NCBI GenBank assembly: GCA_001839685.1
Contig: MLAK01000802.1
Span: 1 to 60,900 of the forward strand
From: Tritrichomonas foetus
Lineage: Eukaryota; Parabasalia; Tritrichomonadida; Tritrichomonadidae
Direction: 5' to 3'
DNA: 60,900 nt
Part shown: in pieces, positions 1 to 10,400 of the stretch
How positions within the stretch are numbered: the first letter of the stretch is position 1
Layout of the letters: each line of letters begins with the position of its first letter
Notes under the pieces: generated by a model
Seen by the model: only the letters and a program-made list of their open reading frames with translations
Database searches by the model: none
What the model was told of the DNA's origin: nothing
Translations under genes and position numbers: made by a program

Positions 1-1210
1 ACATTAATGATTTTTGGAAAGACCGAGCGTGAGCGAGGGATTTCAAAAAAGTTTTATTATTTTCAGGAGGTACCGAACACACTTCTTATTATATCTAACT
101 AATGCTATCACTTTATCCAAATTATTTAATTCTATGGAAAAAGGGCTTGAGGATGACAATGGAATTATTTATTATACATGCTCATCATCATCACTTGAAA
201 GAGTTTTTATGGAAATTATCCACCTTTCCGAAAGTAATGATACAATGATTGTAAAAGAGGAAAATATTTCTCCGCAAAAATATCGAGAATCAAATCCACT
301 GATGCAACTCATGGTGTTAGAAATAGATTAGAAATCTGAAAATACATCACAATAAATATTGTCATTAAAAAATAAATTATTTTTCTAGAATAATGGAATA
401 TATTTTTGAAACTGAATATCTACCACAAAATCACATCTCGAAAAAGAAATGGAATTCGAAGGTATATCATGGTATAGAAAAGATCTCCAAATCATCCAGA
501 ATCTATTGACTATTATCATCCTGAAATCATTGAATATTTTTTTATTCATATAATTTCATTCTTATGAAAGATTTCACACATTTATCAATCATTAATCTTT
601 TTAATGAAACAACAAATATTGAAATTCTTTGTGAGTATTTTTTAAAAGATTAGAATTTACCTGTTTCTCAAAATGAAAAATATCAATATTTTTCCAAACG
701 AAATAATTTATCTTCAACATTTGATACACATCACAATCTTTTCACTATTTTGATATTATTAAATTCCCCCTATTCTTTTCTTCTACAACAACCATGTTGA
801 TATTTATTCGAAAGATAATATTTCATATTTTCTATTTTTCAAACGGAATTTATGATTAATTTTTATAAAACACAACTTTATTTTGCATGTTATAGGTTAT
901 TATGATTGTTGAACTTTTATTGCACAAATCTAATATTGATATGAATTCGAAAGATACGATTTTTCTTTTTCAATTCATATTGATTCTTTTTTATTTATCA
1001 AATGGAATTTTAGATTTATCTATATTGGACACTACTTCATATAGCATGTTGTAAAAGCTATTATGATTGTTAACCTTTTATTGCAACAACCTAATATGGG
1101 TATTAATTCGAAAGATAATATTTTATGTTTTTCAAATGGAATATCGAATTAATTTTTAGGAAACACCATCTCATATTGCAATATCAAACAACCATTTTAC
1201 ATAAGTAAAC
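1..1210 (+). pseudogene. Decayed ankyrin-repeat gene remnant
   Basis: No long reading frame covers this stretch, but short pieces in shifting frames read as ankyrin repeats. Around 903-960 a frame gives IMIVELLLHKSNIDMNSKD. Around 1070-1130 another gives IMIVNLLLQQPNMGINSKDN. A weaker copy near 790-830 ends in DIYSKDNIS. Each copy is followed by a similar AT-rich segment containing AAATGGAATTT or AAACGGAATTT, so a unit of about 130-160 bp is repeated roughly three times with indels and stops. An open frame at 14-331 (105 codons) shows no domain that I recognise and may be part of the same relic. Ankyrin genes are a huge family in trichomonads, so a dead family member is the natural reading. 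Confidence 0.55.
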
Positions 1211-1358
1211 TTTTGCCGCAATAGAACAGCTGGAATCTCTTAAAAATCACATAATGTAAAAAACACAAAATTTAAAAAACACAAAATGATATACCGAAAT
1301 TTCAAAATCCTTTTAACAGCAATTTACCATATAGTTTTTTATGTTTAATAAAAAATAA

Positions 1359-1919
1359 TTAAATTTCACCACATTCTTCAATGATTACCTTCTTCTTTGG
1401 TTTTCCATCTGATGTTCCAACTTCTTCAATTGCTCGAACAACTTCCATTCCTTTTGTTACTTTCCCAAAGACGACGTGGTGGCCATCAAGCCATGCGGTT
1501 TTCACAGTTGTAATGAAGAACTGGCTGCCGTTCGTATTTGGTCCAGCATTCGCCATTGAAATATATCCTGGGCCTGAATGCTTAACTTCGAAATTTTCGT
1601 CTTCGAAGCTTCCTCCGTAAATTGACTCTCCACCACTTCCGTTTTTATTTGAAAAATCTCCTCCCTGATTCATAAAATGTGGAATAATTCGATGGAATGG
1701 CGTTCCTTTGTAGCAAAGTGGTTTTCCGGTTCTCTTTCCATTTCCTAAATCGCAAAGGCAAAGATGGCGGAAATTCTCTGCAGTCCTTGGGACGGTATCA
1801 CCAAAAAGACCGATTTCAATTCGTCCAGCCATTTCGCCATTGATGCTTATGTCGAAGTAAACAGTATGAGTTATCTTTGGATCAGCGGAATTGATGAAAG
1901 CGAAAAGGATAAATAACAT
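1359..1919 (-). CDS. Secretory cyclophilin-type peptidyl-prolyl cis-trans isomerase
   Basis: This 186-residue protein is a complete single-domain cyclophilin that should catalyse cis-trans isomerisation of Xaa-Pro bonds. The active-site strand [15 protein letters not shown] (about 75-89) carries the catalytic Arg. The cyclosporin-contact tryptophan is present in [13 protein letters not shown], and [14 protein letters not shown] is canonical. The first 12 or so residues ([12 protein letters not shown]) are hydrophobic and end in small residues, so they look like a short signal peptide. The domain starts directly afterwards, as in cyclophilin B-type secretory enzymes. The C terminus ECGEI has no KDEL-like ER-retention signal, so export or passage through the secretory route is inferred. 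The gene is intact although decayed ankyrin sequence lies on both sides. A TCAAT string lies 12-16 nt upstream of the ATG but does not fit the strict initiator consensus. Confidence 0.96.
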   Translation of the reverse strand: MLFILFAFINSADPKITHTVYFDISINGEMAGRIEIGLFGDTVPRTAENFRHLCLCDLGNGKRTGKPLCYKGTPFHRIIPHFMNQGGDFSNKNGSGGESIYGGSFEDENFEVKHSGPGYISMANAGPNTNGSQFFITTVKTAWLDGHHVVFGKVTKGMEVVRAIEEVGTSDGKPKKKVIIEECGEI

Positions 1920-2438
1920 AATTAATTATTATTGATTGAAACAAACCTGGTGAATTTTTGGTCAAATGCTCAGCAATGTTCTTTTAACTTCAGAAGTTTG
2001 ATATCTTTCCTGAATAAACGATACAAATGTATATGACTTTTTCAGGCTGCTAATTACGACCCTTCACTAAATTTGAAAAAAATAAAAAATTTATAAGAAA
2101 TTAACAAAAGTGTGATTAGTTACTTTTTGTGAAAGGCAATAATAAAAAGAGATTTTTATTTTTATAATCACTTAAAATTCTCATATTTTGCAAAAAATGA
2201 ATTCATCATGATGATTGATATCAATGTTCCTTTATCTCTTAAGAGATTGATTATCATGCCAACAACATATTGTTGTTATAAATGGCATGCATAATACCAA
2301 AATTGTCATTTAGCTAAAAATATAGGGAGTGGAAATGGACTTTTCTCCCTACTCAGAAATCTGAAAGAATCCAAGTTCATCTTTATTAATTTTACTCAAC
2401 AATTGAACATTCTTATTTTTCGTAAGTTTTTTTAGTCG
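1920..2438. other. Intergenic region, AT-rich
   Basis: The sequence upstream of the cyclophilin gene is AT-rich, and I see no coding domain, RNA gene or repeat in it. Confidence 0.5.
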
Positions 2439-3170
2439 ATGAAAAAGACTTTTTCCACCTCCTATAATTATATCTATGTCAAAGGTGTTTCAGCAGGTAG
2501 GTTATGCATGAGGGAAATGAGAAAACACAGTACAATGACATCTACTATTGTTTCTATGCTTCCTCAAAATGAATCATCTGAAGTGATTGATGAAAGTGAT
2601 GTTTTTTCCCTGTCCATTATCAATGAAAGATGAATTGGAATCTGCTGACATTGTTTTAATCTTAAGAGATATCCAAATGAGAATTGAACGAAGAATCGAG
2701 ACTTGTTGATCATTCACTCATGCAATCATCTAGGAAGCTCCATAGAAGTTGTTTCAAATTCATACATCGATATATGTACGATAAACTTCAGCATCACCCA
2801 GAAATTTTATCAAATCCTTTCACTTCCACTACAGAATGTTGAAATTAAACCGAAACCAGTTATAATCTGAGTGGAATTGATATAAGCTTTTTGAATGTTG
2901 GTTCTTTTCCTTTTAAGTTAATGAAATAATCAGGATCACACTCATTCAATTTGTGTTCTTTGCCTGAAATCTCCTTTTTAGCTTCTTCATAATATATCAT
3001 ATTCTAGAGGTTATTATTATATTGTTGAACTTTGATTGAAACAACAAAATATTGATATTTCCTATTTTTCAATTTATGATTATTTTCAATTGGAATTCCG
3101 AATCATTTGTTGATAAACACCATATGGTATTGCAATATCAAACAAATATTTTAAAATATTCTATATTTGT
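2439..3170 (+). pseudogene. Second ankyrin-type relic
   Basis: A 64-codon open frame starts at 2439, but its product is not recognisable. Near 3008-3060 one frame reads RGYYYIVEL, stop, LKQQNIDIS, which is the same ankyrin pattern as in the 1-1210 relic. The DNA at 3085-3160 resembles 1130-1200: a GGAAT...CGAAT stretch, then a run reading AACACCAT...ATTGCAATATCAAACAA. The two relics therefore derive from related repeats. Stops and frame changes rule out an intact protein. Confidence 0.45.
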
Positions 3171-4296
3171 CATTCTTGTTAATAACAAAAAATGATTGAA
3201 TATGATTCATTCAAAATTCAAACCTTACAATTGTAATAATTTTTCCAACTCCTCCCCAAAAATATGAGTATTTTGCTGTTCGGTACCTGTCCCTTTTTGT
3301 TATAGCGTTGTTATAGATATATATCTAGTTTATACATTTTAATTCATATTAGATAAATAAAATAGACAAAATACTATAAAAAAACATATACTTTTTTCAG
3401 TTTTTCCCCTGTTAATGTTGGTATCTAGGATTTCATTGTGTAACTATTAAATAGTCAGTCTGATGGTTTGCTTTGTCGAATTTTACTATCAAGCATTAGT
3501 GACAGAAGGACTTCACTGACTTCATTTTCTTCCATGACACTATTTGCATTATTAAGTTTGGTTGATAATCGTGAATTATCAACAAGTAAATAGTAAAAGC
3601 TCAGATTCTAATCCACTTCTCTTCAAGAACATTTCATTTGATGATCAAGTCGAGGTCTTTGTAGACGCTATATGCCCTACACGTTCCAAAAGTGTTAGAA
3701 TTCGAATAGGTGGAGGATGTTGAGCTTTCGGTGAAATAATAAAAATGAATCACTTTTTAAAGGTACCGATTTCAATATACACCATAATTTCTACATTTAT
3801 GATGATTACTATTTTAGTCATGATTTCATGTGCTTCTGCTGTCTAATTATATCTTATAGTAAATTGAAAGAAAGCATTAATAATGAAGAGTTTTGTTTCT
3901 AATTTTAATAAAAATAATATAATAATAAGTAAAAATATTTTCTAATCTTCAGTGATTCATATGCAGGATATCCTTATAAAACATGCGTTTTTGCAATTAC
4001 TTTTATTTTATTAATTAAAATTCCTTTAGCTCCTTTAAAACACGACCTTTTTGATAGTGTGCCTGTTGCATTGTTGTTTTAAACCTGCCCTTGAAGTGAA
4101 TACACATATTCACCTTTACTCAGTATATGATGGTCAAATAACTTTATCGTCTGTCGGAAATTTTCACAGTAACAGAAACTTTTTTTGAAGATTATGATTG
4201 TGACGCTATCAATATTTCTCTGAAATAATTGAGTGCTTTTGAATGAAACGGTAAAAAATAACACCATTTTATTCTTGTTTATCATTTTGAATCTGA
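3171..4296. other. Intergenic region with a short coding-like relic
   Basis: Most of this stretch is featureless AT-rich DNA. At about 3580-3724 on the plus strand one frame stays open for some 45 codons, reading SDSNPLLFKNISFDDQVEV and then FVDAICPTRSKSVRIRIGGG before a TGA. Its composition looks coding, but there is no start codon and I do not recognise the family. It may be the remains of a dead gene. Confidence 0.3.
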
Positions 4297-5064
4297 ATGA
4301 TCTCACAACCTTTTGTTCTTCCTTTGATAACCAATGATGATACATCAGATATTACACTTGTGAAATCAGTTCGTGTGCTTTCTTATCTTGAAGATTCAAC
4401 AGATTCACTTCTATCAAAAATTAATGAGAAATTGCATGTTCAAAAAGGAAGAGTTAATGAATTAAAAGATAGAATTAATAATATTCAAAATCACATCAAT
4501 AAAATAAATTCTCAATCAAATCCATATATTTCAATTTCTCACCCATTAAATTTTGTTTCAACTTCAGATCCACCAATGTATGCAGCACTTACAAATTCAT
4601 TTAATAAGCCTTCAATTTGTGAGAAAGTGAAATCATTCCAATCTCAAAATCATATTCCACAAAATAAATCAAAAGAAGCTGTTTTTATAAATATAAATGA
4701 TAGTAATAGTTGTGAATATAGTGATGATCATGAAAATAATGACATTAACCTTGACTACATAAGCATAGATAGTCAAATTTATAATAATATCAATTTCAAT
4801 TCTTACCAAAATGAAACAGAAAAACAATTTTGGCAAAAAATTCTCGAAAAAAGCAAACTCAAAGAAGATCCACTTGGAAAGTCACCAAAAATTGATTCAC
4901 TTTCAAATGTTTCTTCATTAGTAAAATTCAATCCAAAGAAAAAAGTGAGAGAAATCTCAAACTTGGATAAAAAAGAAGTTCATTTCGAAAAACTGAAAAT
5001 TCGAAACATAACAAACAAAAAAGAACAACTTTTTGATGCACCTTGGGAATGCCATCAAATCTAA
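4297..5064 (+). CDS. WASH1-like protein without a VCA region
   Basis: This 255-residue protein resembles the N-terminal half of WASH complex subunit 1. Residues 7-75 fit the WAHD1 domain: VLPLI, then a helix with LSYLEDSTDSLLSKI, then a long amphipathic helix through RVNELKDRINNIQNHINKI. Residues 193-212 (LGKSPKIDSLSNVSSLVKFN) match the conserved segment after WAHD1. LFDAP at 245-249 matches the next conserved WASH1 block. The frame ends six residues later at TAA, before the proline-rich and VCA segments that bind actin and Arp2/3 in known WASH1 proteins. The +1 frame (5033-5230) encodes a hydrophobic stretch over a T-rich tract and shows no VCA features. I see no trichomonad intron signal that would extend the gene. 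WASH1 normally acts on endosomes to drive Arp2/3 branching. Assignment to the family is fairly strong; its function without a VCA is unknown. Confidence 0.75.
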   Translation: MISQPFVLPLITNDDTSDITLVKSVRVLSYLEDSTDSLLSKINEKLHVQKGRVNELKDRINNIQNHINKINSQSNPYISISHPLNFVSTSDPPMYAALTNSFNKPSICEKVKSFQSQNHIPQNKSKEAVFININDSNSCEYSDDHENNDINLDYISIDSQIYNNINFNSYQNETEKQFWQKILEKSKLKEDPLGKSPKIDSLSNVSSLVKFNPKKKVREISNLDKKEVHFEKLKIRNITNKKEQLFDAPWECHQI

Positions 5065-5230
5065 TTTTTTGAAACTTTGGAAACCAACAGGAAGAAAAAA
5101 AATCAATTTTGTTCTCGGTGATTTTTTTTTTTACTTTCTTTCGATTATTTTTGTTATTCTATCATTGTTATTGTTTGGACTTATGAAATTGAATTTAAGA
5201 CTTTTTCCACTATTAGAATCTAATTCATAA

Positions 5231-5460
5231 ACCCAAAATGTATGAATTGGAAATTCCAACTTCGAATTGAATATTCTAACGAATTCGTTCTTTCTTCATT
5301 TACAATGTGAATTAATTCACCATATGAAAAGGTTAATTTTTATGTGTCAGAATTACAGATTCAATTGGGTCACTTTCGAATTGAAGCTAGCCAATACTAC
5401 CAATGGAATGTTATTTGTGTGTTAAGATTAAAATAATAAATAATATAATTATTTCATTTA
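5231..5460. other. Short intergenic region before the palindromic element
   Basis: AT-rich sequence between the WASH1-like gene and the palindrome. I see no gene in it. Confidence 0.4.
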
Positions 5461-5736
5461 TTAAGGGTCAACTGCCATACGTTTATATTTATTTATTTTG
5501 AAAGAAATAGTGGTTATACCAGTTTTTCGGAAAAAGTTATGTTTTGAATTAAACTGCCACAAATCATTCAAATAAACTTTTGAATTATATTTGAATGATT
5601 TGTGGCAGTTTAATTCAAAACATAACTTTTTCCGAAAAACTGGTAACCACTATTTCTTTTAAAATAAATAAATATAAACGTATGGCAGTTGACCCTTAAA
5701 ATAAATAAATATAAACGTATGACAGTTGACCCTTAA
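5461..5736. mobile_element. Palindromic TTAA-bounded element (foldback MITE candidate)
   Basis: Two arms, 5461-5573 and 5589-5699, are almost perfect reverse complements. They differ by one substitution and a 2-nt indel and are separated by a 15-nt loop, so a single strand could fold into a hairpin of about 110 bp. Both ends read TTAAGGGTCAACTGCCATAC when read inward. The terminal 37 bp is then repeated once more in tandem (5700-5736) with one G-to-A change. The outer TTAA could be a TTAA target duplication, as in piggyBac-type elements, or simply part of the repeat. There is no coding capacity, so the element would be non-autonomous. The inner part of the terminus (CATACGTTTA) is shared with the element at 6176-7324. 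Confidence 0.75.
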
Positions 5737-6167
5737 TAACAATATTGTTAATTTTTGTTTTCATTGATGTCATAGGTATTTGAAAGGCTGTCTGATGATG
5801 TGTTAAATAATTCTCTAGATCTACTACTACTATTATTTTGAGAAAAGGCTCATAATTATAATTTCGGATTTCCCAAAGAAATTCAGGATCTGTAGTGAAG
5901 TGACCTAAACAAACTTTTTAATAAACCACATAGAACGCATAATGTGAAATTCTTTGAAAAAATAAGTCTGTCATTTGAAATGAAAAGCAGCCAAATATCG
6001 AGATGCTTTTTTTGAAACCAGAGAGGTATTATATATTTACCTCATGATACTATTATGAGGGGAAAAAGCCGATAAAAGCCTCAGCTTGCACCTTTCTATT
6101 CAGACAATTGAGAAATGGCTGTGAAAGGTAAATTTTCAAGAAATTCAAAAAGTGAAAGAATGAATGA
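5737..6167. other. Spacer between two inverted-repeat elements
   Basis: No open frame of note and no recognisable domain lie between the palindromic element and the 8-bp duplication that flanks the next element. Confidence 0.4.
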
Positions 6168-7332
6168 CGATGAAAATAGGTGTAGTCATACGTTTAAAGT
6201 GATCGTCTTTTTTTTAAATTGATCTTAATTTCATACCTAATCAATTAAACAGCTAATCGAAGTTGTCAATACCAATGCCACATCATACAGAACTGATAAT
6301 AGAAAGGGCTGCCTTGGAAAATCTAAGAATCGTGAGTTTTCATTTTTCCCAAGAATATCGTTTTCTCCAATGCTGAGTAGGCAATTATTCATTTTGAGGC
6401 TATTGGAATGTCAAAAATGAGATGGTTAAGAGGATAGTATCCAAAACATTTTGAAAAGTTGACAAACCAACTCTGCAGAGTGCCAAAAAGATGTTTTTAA
6501 GTAAATCGAAAAAATAGAGGGCACTCCGAAATTGAATGATGCATATGTGGTTTTGTTATATAGCCTATATGGTGATGTTCAAGATATCAAAAGAAAATTG
6601 ATTTTGTTCTATAGATTTAAAAGATAATTGTATTTTACTTTTTTTCATATTTTGATAAGAATAAACGTATTTTAATGGCCATTTATTTATTGAAAGAATC
6701 TCTTTTTTGACCAATTACAAGCTGAAAAGAATTGATTACTTTATTTTCTTTTTGATAATGAAACTCGAAAAATAAAACGCCTATATCTTTTAAACCTATA
6801 TATAAAATTTAATAGAACCAATGAAATATAATTATATCAATATTGTAAATATGCTTTTATGCATAACTGTGGTTTTATTCAAATAAATATCCAAAAAATG
6901 GAATTAATTAATTTCACCTATTAACCATCAAATTAAAGGCTAAATAAATCCATTCAGTAAAACATGTTTATTTTTTGAACCTATAGAGAAATATTCCTTT
7001 AAAACCTGTAATATAATATATTTAATATTTAAATCTCAATCACATAATATAAAAACATTTTATTATTCAGATAACTCAGAAGTGCCATATTGATGCGATC
7101 ATATTATCGACCGATTAATTATTGAAAATGTTTTTTTTCATGTCAAAGTACTGAATTTTTTTTTTCAATTTCAAAATAAGAATATCTTTTGAACCTGTTA
7201 AAATAACTCGTTTCTATTAATACTTTTTGCTTAAATAAAAACATTTAAAGGTACTCAAGAAATATTTTCGTCTTTTAGATTTTTGACACGAACGACCAAA
7301 TAACAAACGTATGACTACACCTATCGATGAAA
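6168..7332. mobile_element. Non-autonomous DNA transposon with 20-bp TIRs and 8-bp TSD
   Basis: ATAGGTGTAGTCATACGTTT at 6176-6195 is repeated as an exact reverse complement at 7305-7324. Directly outside the two ends lies the same 8-bp word CGATGAAA (6168-6175 and 7325-7332). Exact terminal inverted repeats abutting an exact 8-bp direct repeat are the classical mark of cut-and-paste insertion. The 1149-bp interior is AT-rich with no reading frame over 60 codons and no transposase motif, so the element must be mobilised in trans. An 8-bp duplication fits hAT-like elements, and Mutator-like elements (usually 9 bp) are also possible. The superfamily is not settled by what I can see. Confidence 0.85.
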
Positions 7333-7457
7333 TCTTATAGAATCAGTTTTCACTTCACTGCAGGTTCTTAAATATTGAATATATAATTATTTGAGATAAT
7401 TCAATGTAAAAATTCCGACAGAATTGATATTCAAATCACAATTTACCGAAAGATATC

Positions 7458-7462
7458 TCATA
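7458..7462 (+). promoter_or_regulatory. Candidate initiator TCATA
   Basis: TCATA fits the trichomonad initiator consensus TCA[CT][AT]. The start codon overlaps it by one base, so the leader would be only 2 nt. This is a weak candidate. Confidence 0.2.
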
Positions 7463-10400
7463 TGCATGATCTTGAAATTGATGATGAGAATATACGCTAT
7501 GTTTTATCTTATGAACAAGGGAATCATGATAGCCTAGTACTTGACAGTGTTGAATTGTATGATAACATTCAGATTATTGATGTTCCTTCAGTTCACCCAG
7601 TAACAGCAAAATGTATTACAGCAATTGGATCTTCATCATTTGATGGTTGCCCAAAACTCGAAAAAGTCATTTTGTTCAATAATAATAAATTATTGAGTTT
7701 ATATAAACGTTCTTTTTTCAGAGCCAAAGTTAAGGATGTGTCTCTTCCACCTGGATTAGTTTGGATAGGTACTGAAGCTTTCCGAGAATCTCAAATAGAA
7801 AAAATTTTGATACCAAAGAATCTTGAGTTTTTTGGCAAAAAAGCTTTTTTTAAATGTAATCGATTAACCACAGTTGAATTCGCAAATAATTTTCAATTCA
7901 CTTGTATTCCAAGTTTCTCGTTCTCTCATACATCAATAAGGTCAATCAAAATCCCCAGATCTGTAAAAACAATTGAAAAAGAAGCTTTTTCAAATTGCCT
8001 TTCATTGAAAAATGTAGAATTTGAAGAACGTTCCGCAATTGAAGTTATTGGAGAAAAAGCGTTCTTTTGTACACCTATTGAACAAATTATTTTCCCTAAT
8101 TCATTGCATGTAATTCATGACAAAGCTTTTTATTCATGCTCTCTTCTAAAAACGGTCATTTTTGATAATGATTCGGAATTATCTCTGATTGGATCTCATG
8201 TTTTTGATCATACAGTCATAGAAGAAATTATGATTCCAAAAAGAATAAGTGAATATAATATCAATATGTTTCCAAGTACCTTAAAAAGGATTTCTTTTAT
8301 TGAACCTTCTAGTATTTCAATTATTAAATCCAATATGATTCCGAATTTAGCAACATCACTTACAATTCCAACATCAACAAAATTATTGGAGTCCAAGTTT
8401 TTGGTAGATAAAAACATTGAAACAATTGAATTTCCTTCAACTTTTAATTCACATGGAATTTCTTCTTTCACTTTTTATTGTTCAAAGATTCAAGAATTAA
8501 CACTTCCAAACAATTTGCATGTAATTCCAGATTACGCCTTTTCAGGGGCCAACTCTCTTAGAAAAATTTTATTTAATGAAGGTTCAGAGTTATGTAGTAT
8601 AGGCGATTATGCTTTTCAATTCACAGATATTGAAGAAATATTCCTTCCAATGTCTGTCAGAGAAATAAGTCGTTTTGCATTTTCTGGATCAAAGATCCAA
8701 ATTGTAACTATTGAGCAAGGAAGTCCATATTTCGAAATATATGAAAATTTTGTTATTAACAAGAATGATAAATCTATTATATTTTATAATGGCCAAAAAA
8801 ATGATGATGGTACAATTGAATATAAAAATAAGCAAATTGTGATCCCAGCATTTGTTGAAAAAATCTTTTTAGGTGGAAATCTGACACATATTGATCACCT
8901 TACATTTGAAGGGAATACTAAATTAACAGAAATAGGATCATATTCATTTTCATATTCATTGATTAAAGAAGTTTTTATTCCAAAATCTGTTGAAACAATT
9001 GGTGAATATGCTTTTTATAATTGCCAAAATTTAGAGAATGTTGTTTTTGAAAAAGATTCTCAACTAATATTTGTAGGTAATCATGCATTTAGTCATACAA
9101 AAATTACGGAAATGGCCATCCCAGATAATATACAAGCATTAGGCGATTCAGTTTTCCAACATTGCACCTATTTAACTAAAATTAACATTTCTAAGAATTC
9201 AAAACTTCAACAAATTGAAGAAAATGCATTTAATAACACAAGTATTAGCTATTTTTGCATTCCTAAAGACGTTAAAATTTTAAGTAATAATTTATTTCAA
9301 AATATGTATAGTTTAACTCAAGTCGATTTCATTGAGGGATGTTTTCTGAAAATAATTAGCTGCAATGCTTTTAATAATACCTCAATTGAAATAATACGAA
9401 TCCCAAAGAGCATCGAAATAATTGGAAAAAGTGCTTTTGAATCTTGTAAAAAATTAAAAATGATAGAATTTGAAAATGATTCATCCCTCCGAATACTAAA
9501 AAAGCATTGTTTTGCTGATTGCATAATAGAATCTATAAAATTACCAGATTCTGTAGAAAAAATTGGTAGTTGTTGCTTTATCAAATGTTCAGAACTGAAA
9601 GAAATTGTTATATCTGATAATTCACGATTAAAGAAAATTGGAATTAATGCTTTTCAAGAAACAAAAATCACAGAATTTGTCATTCCAAAAAATTGTTTTA
9701 ATTTTGCTGAAGCATTTCAAAATTCAAATATAAGTAAAATTTCATTCAATTCATCAACCGAAATAATAGAAATTCCACCAAAATCTTTTCATGCCAATAA
9801 AACTATTCAATCTATCATGATACCAAAATCTGTTGAATATATCGCGGACAATGCTTTTTCCGAGTCTACTCTTATCTCTATTGTTTTTGAAAAAGATTCA
9901 AAATTAAAAAAAATTGGAAATTTTGCATTTGAGCATTCTAATATAAAATGTATCACAATACCAAAATTGGTCAGACATATTGGAACTCGTGCTTTCTATA
10001 ATTGTATTTACTTAACGGAATGTGATTTGGATGAGGGTTCGAATCTACAATTCATTGATATTGAAGCTTTTTGTAATACTGAAATAGTAAAAATGTGTTT
10101 ACCAGGAAGCATTTTGTCAATTCGCCAATCTGCATTCAAAGACACCTCCAAATTGATTGATTTTAAGTTCAGTGAAATATCGAATTTGGAAATAATTGAA
10201 GATAATGCTTTTCAAAACTCAGGAATTACATCTTTTTATATTCCTGAAACAGTGAAATATATTGGCAAAGGAGCATTTAATCTTTGTAAATCTTTGACAC
10301 ATTTTCATTTTTCACATAAATCTAAATTGGAAATAATTTCCGAAAGTTTATTTGCGGAATCACAAATTTATTTTATAACAATTCCTCCACTTGTTCAACA

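Noticed and set aside
68..3288. AGGTACCGAAC at 68-78 is inverted at 3278-3288, which could be terminal repeats of a 3.2-kb element
   Set aside because: Only 11 bp match, there is no flanking duplication, and the repeats do not extend.
4079..4345. 88-codon minus-strand frame overlapping the WASH1-like start
   Set aside because: It overlaps the better-supported gene and has no recognisable domain.
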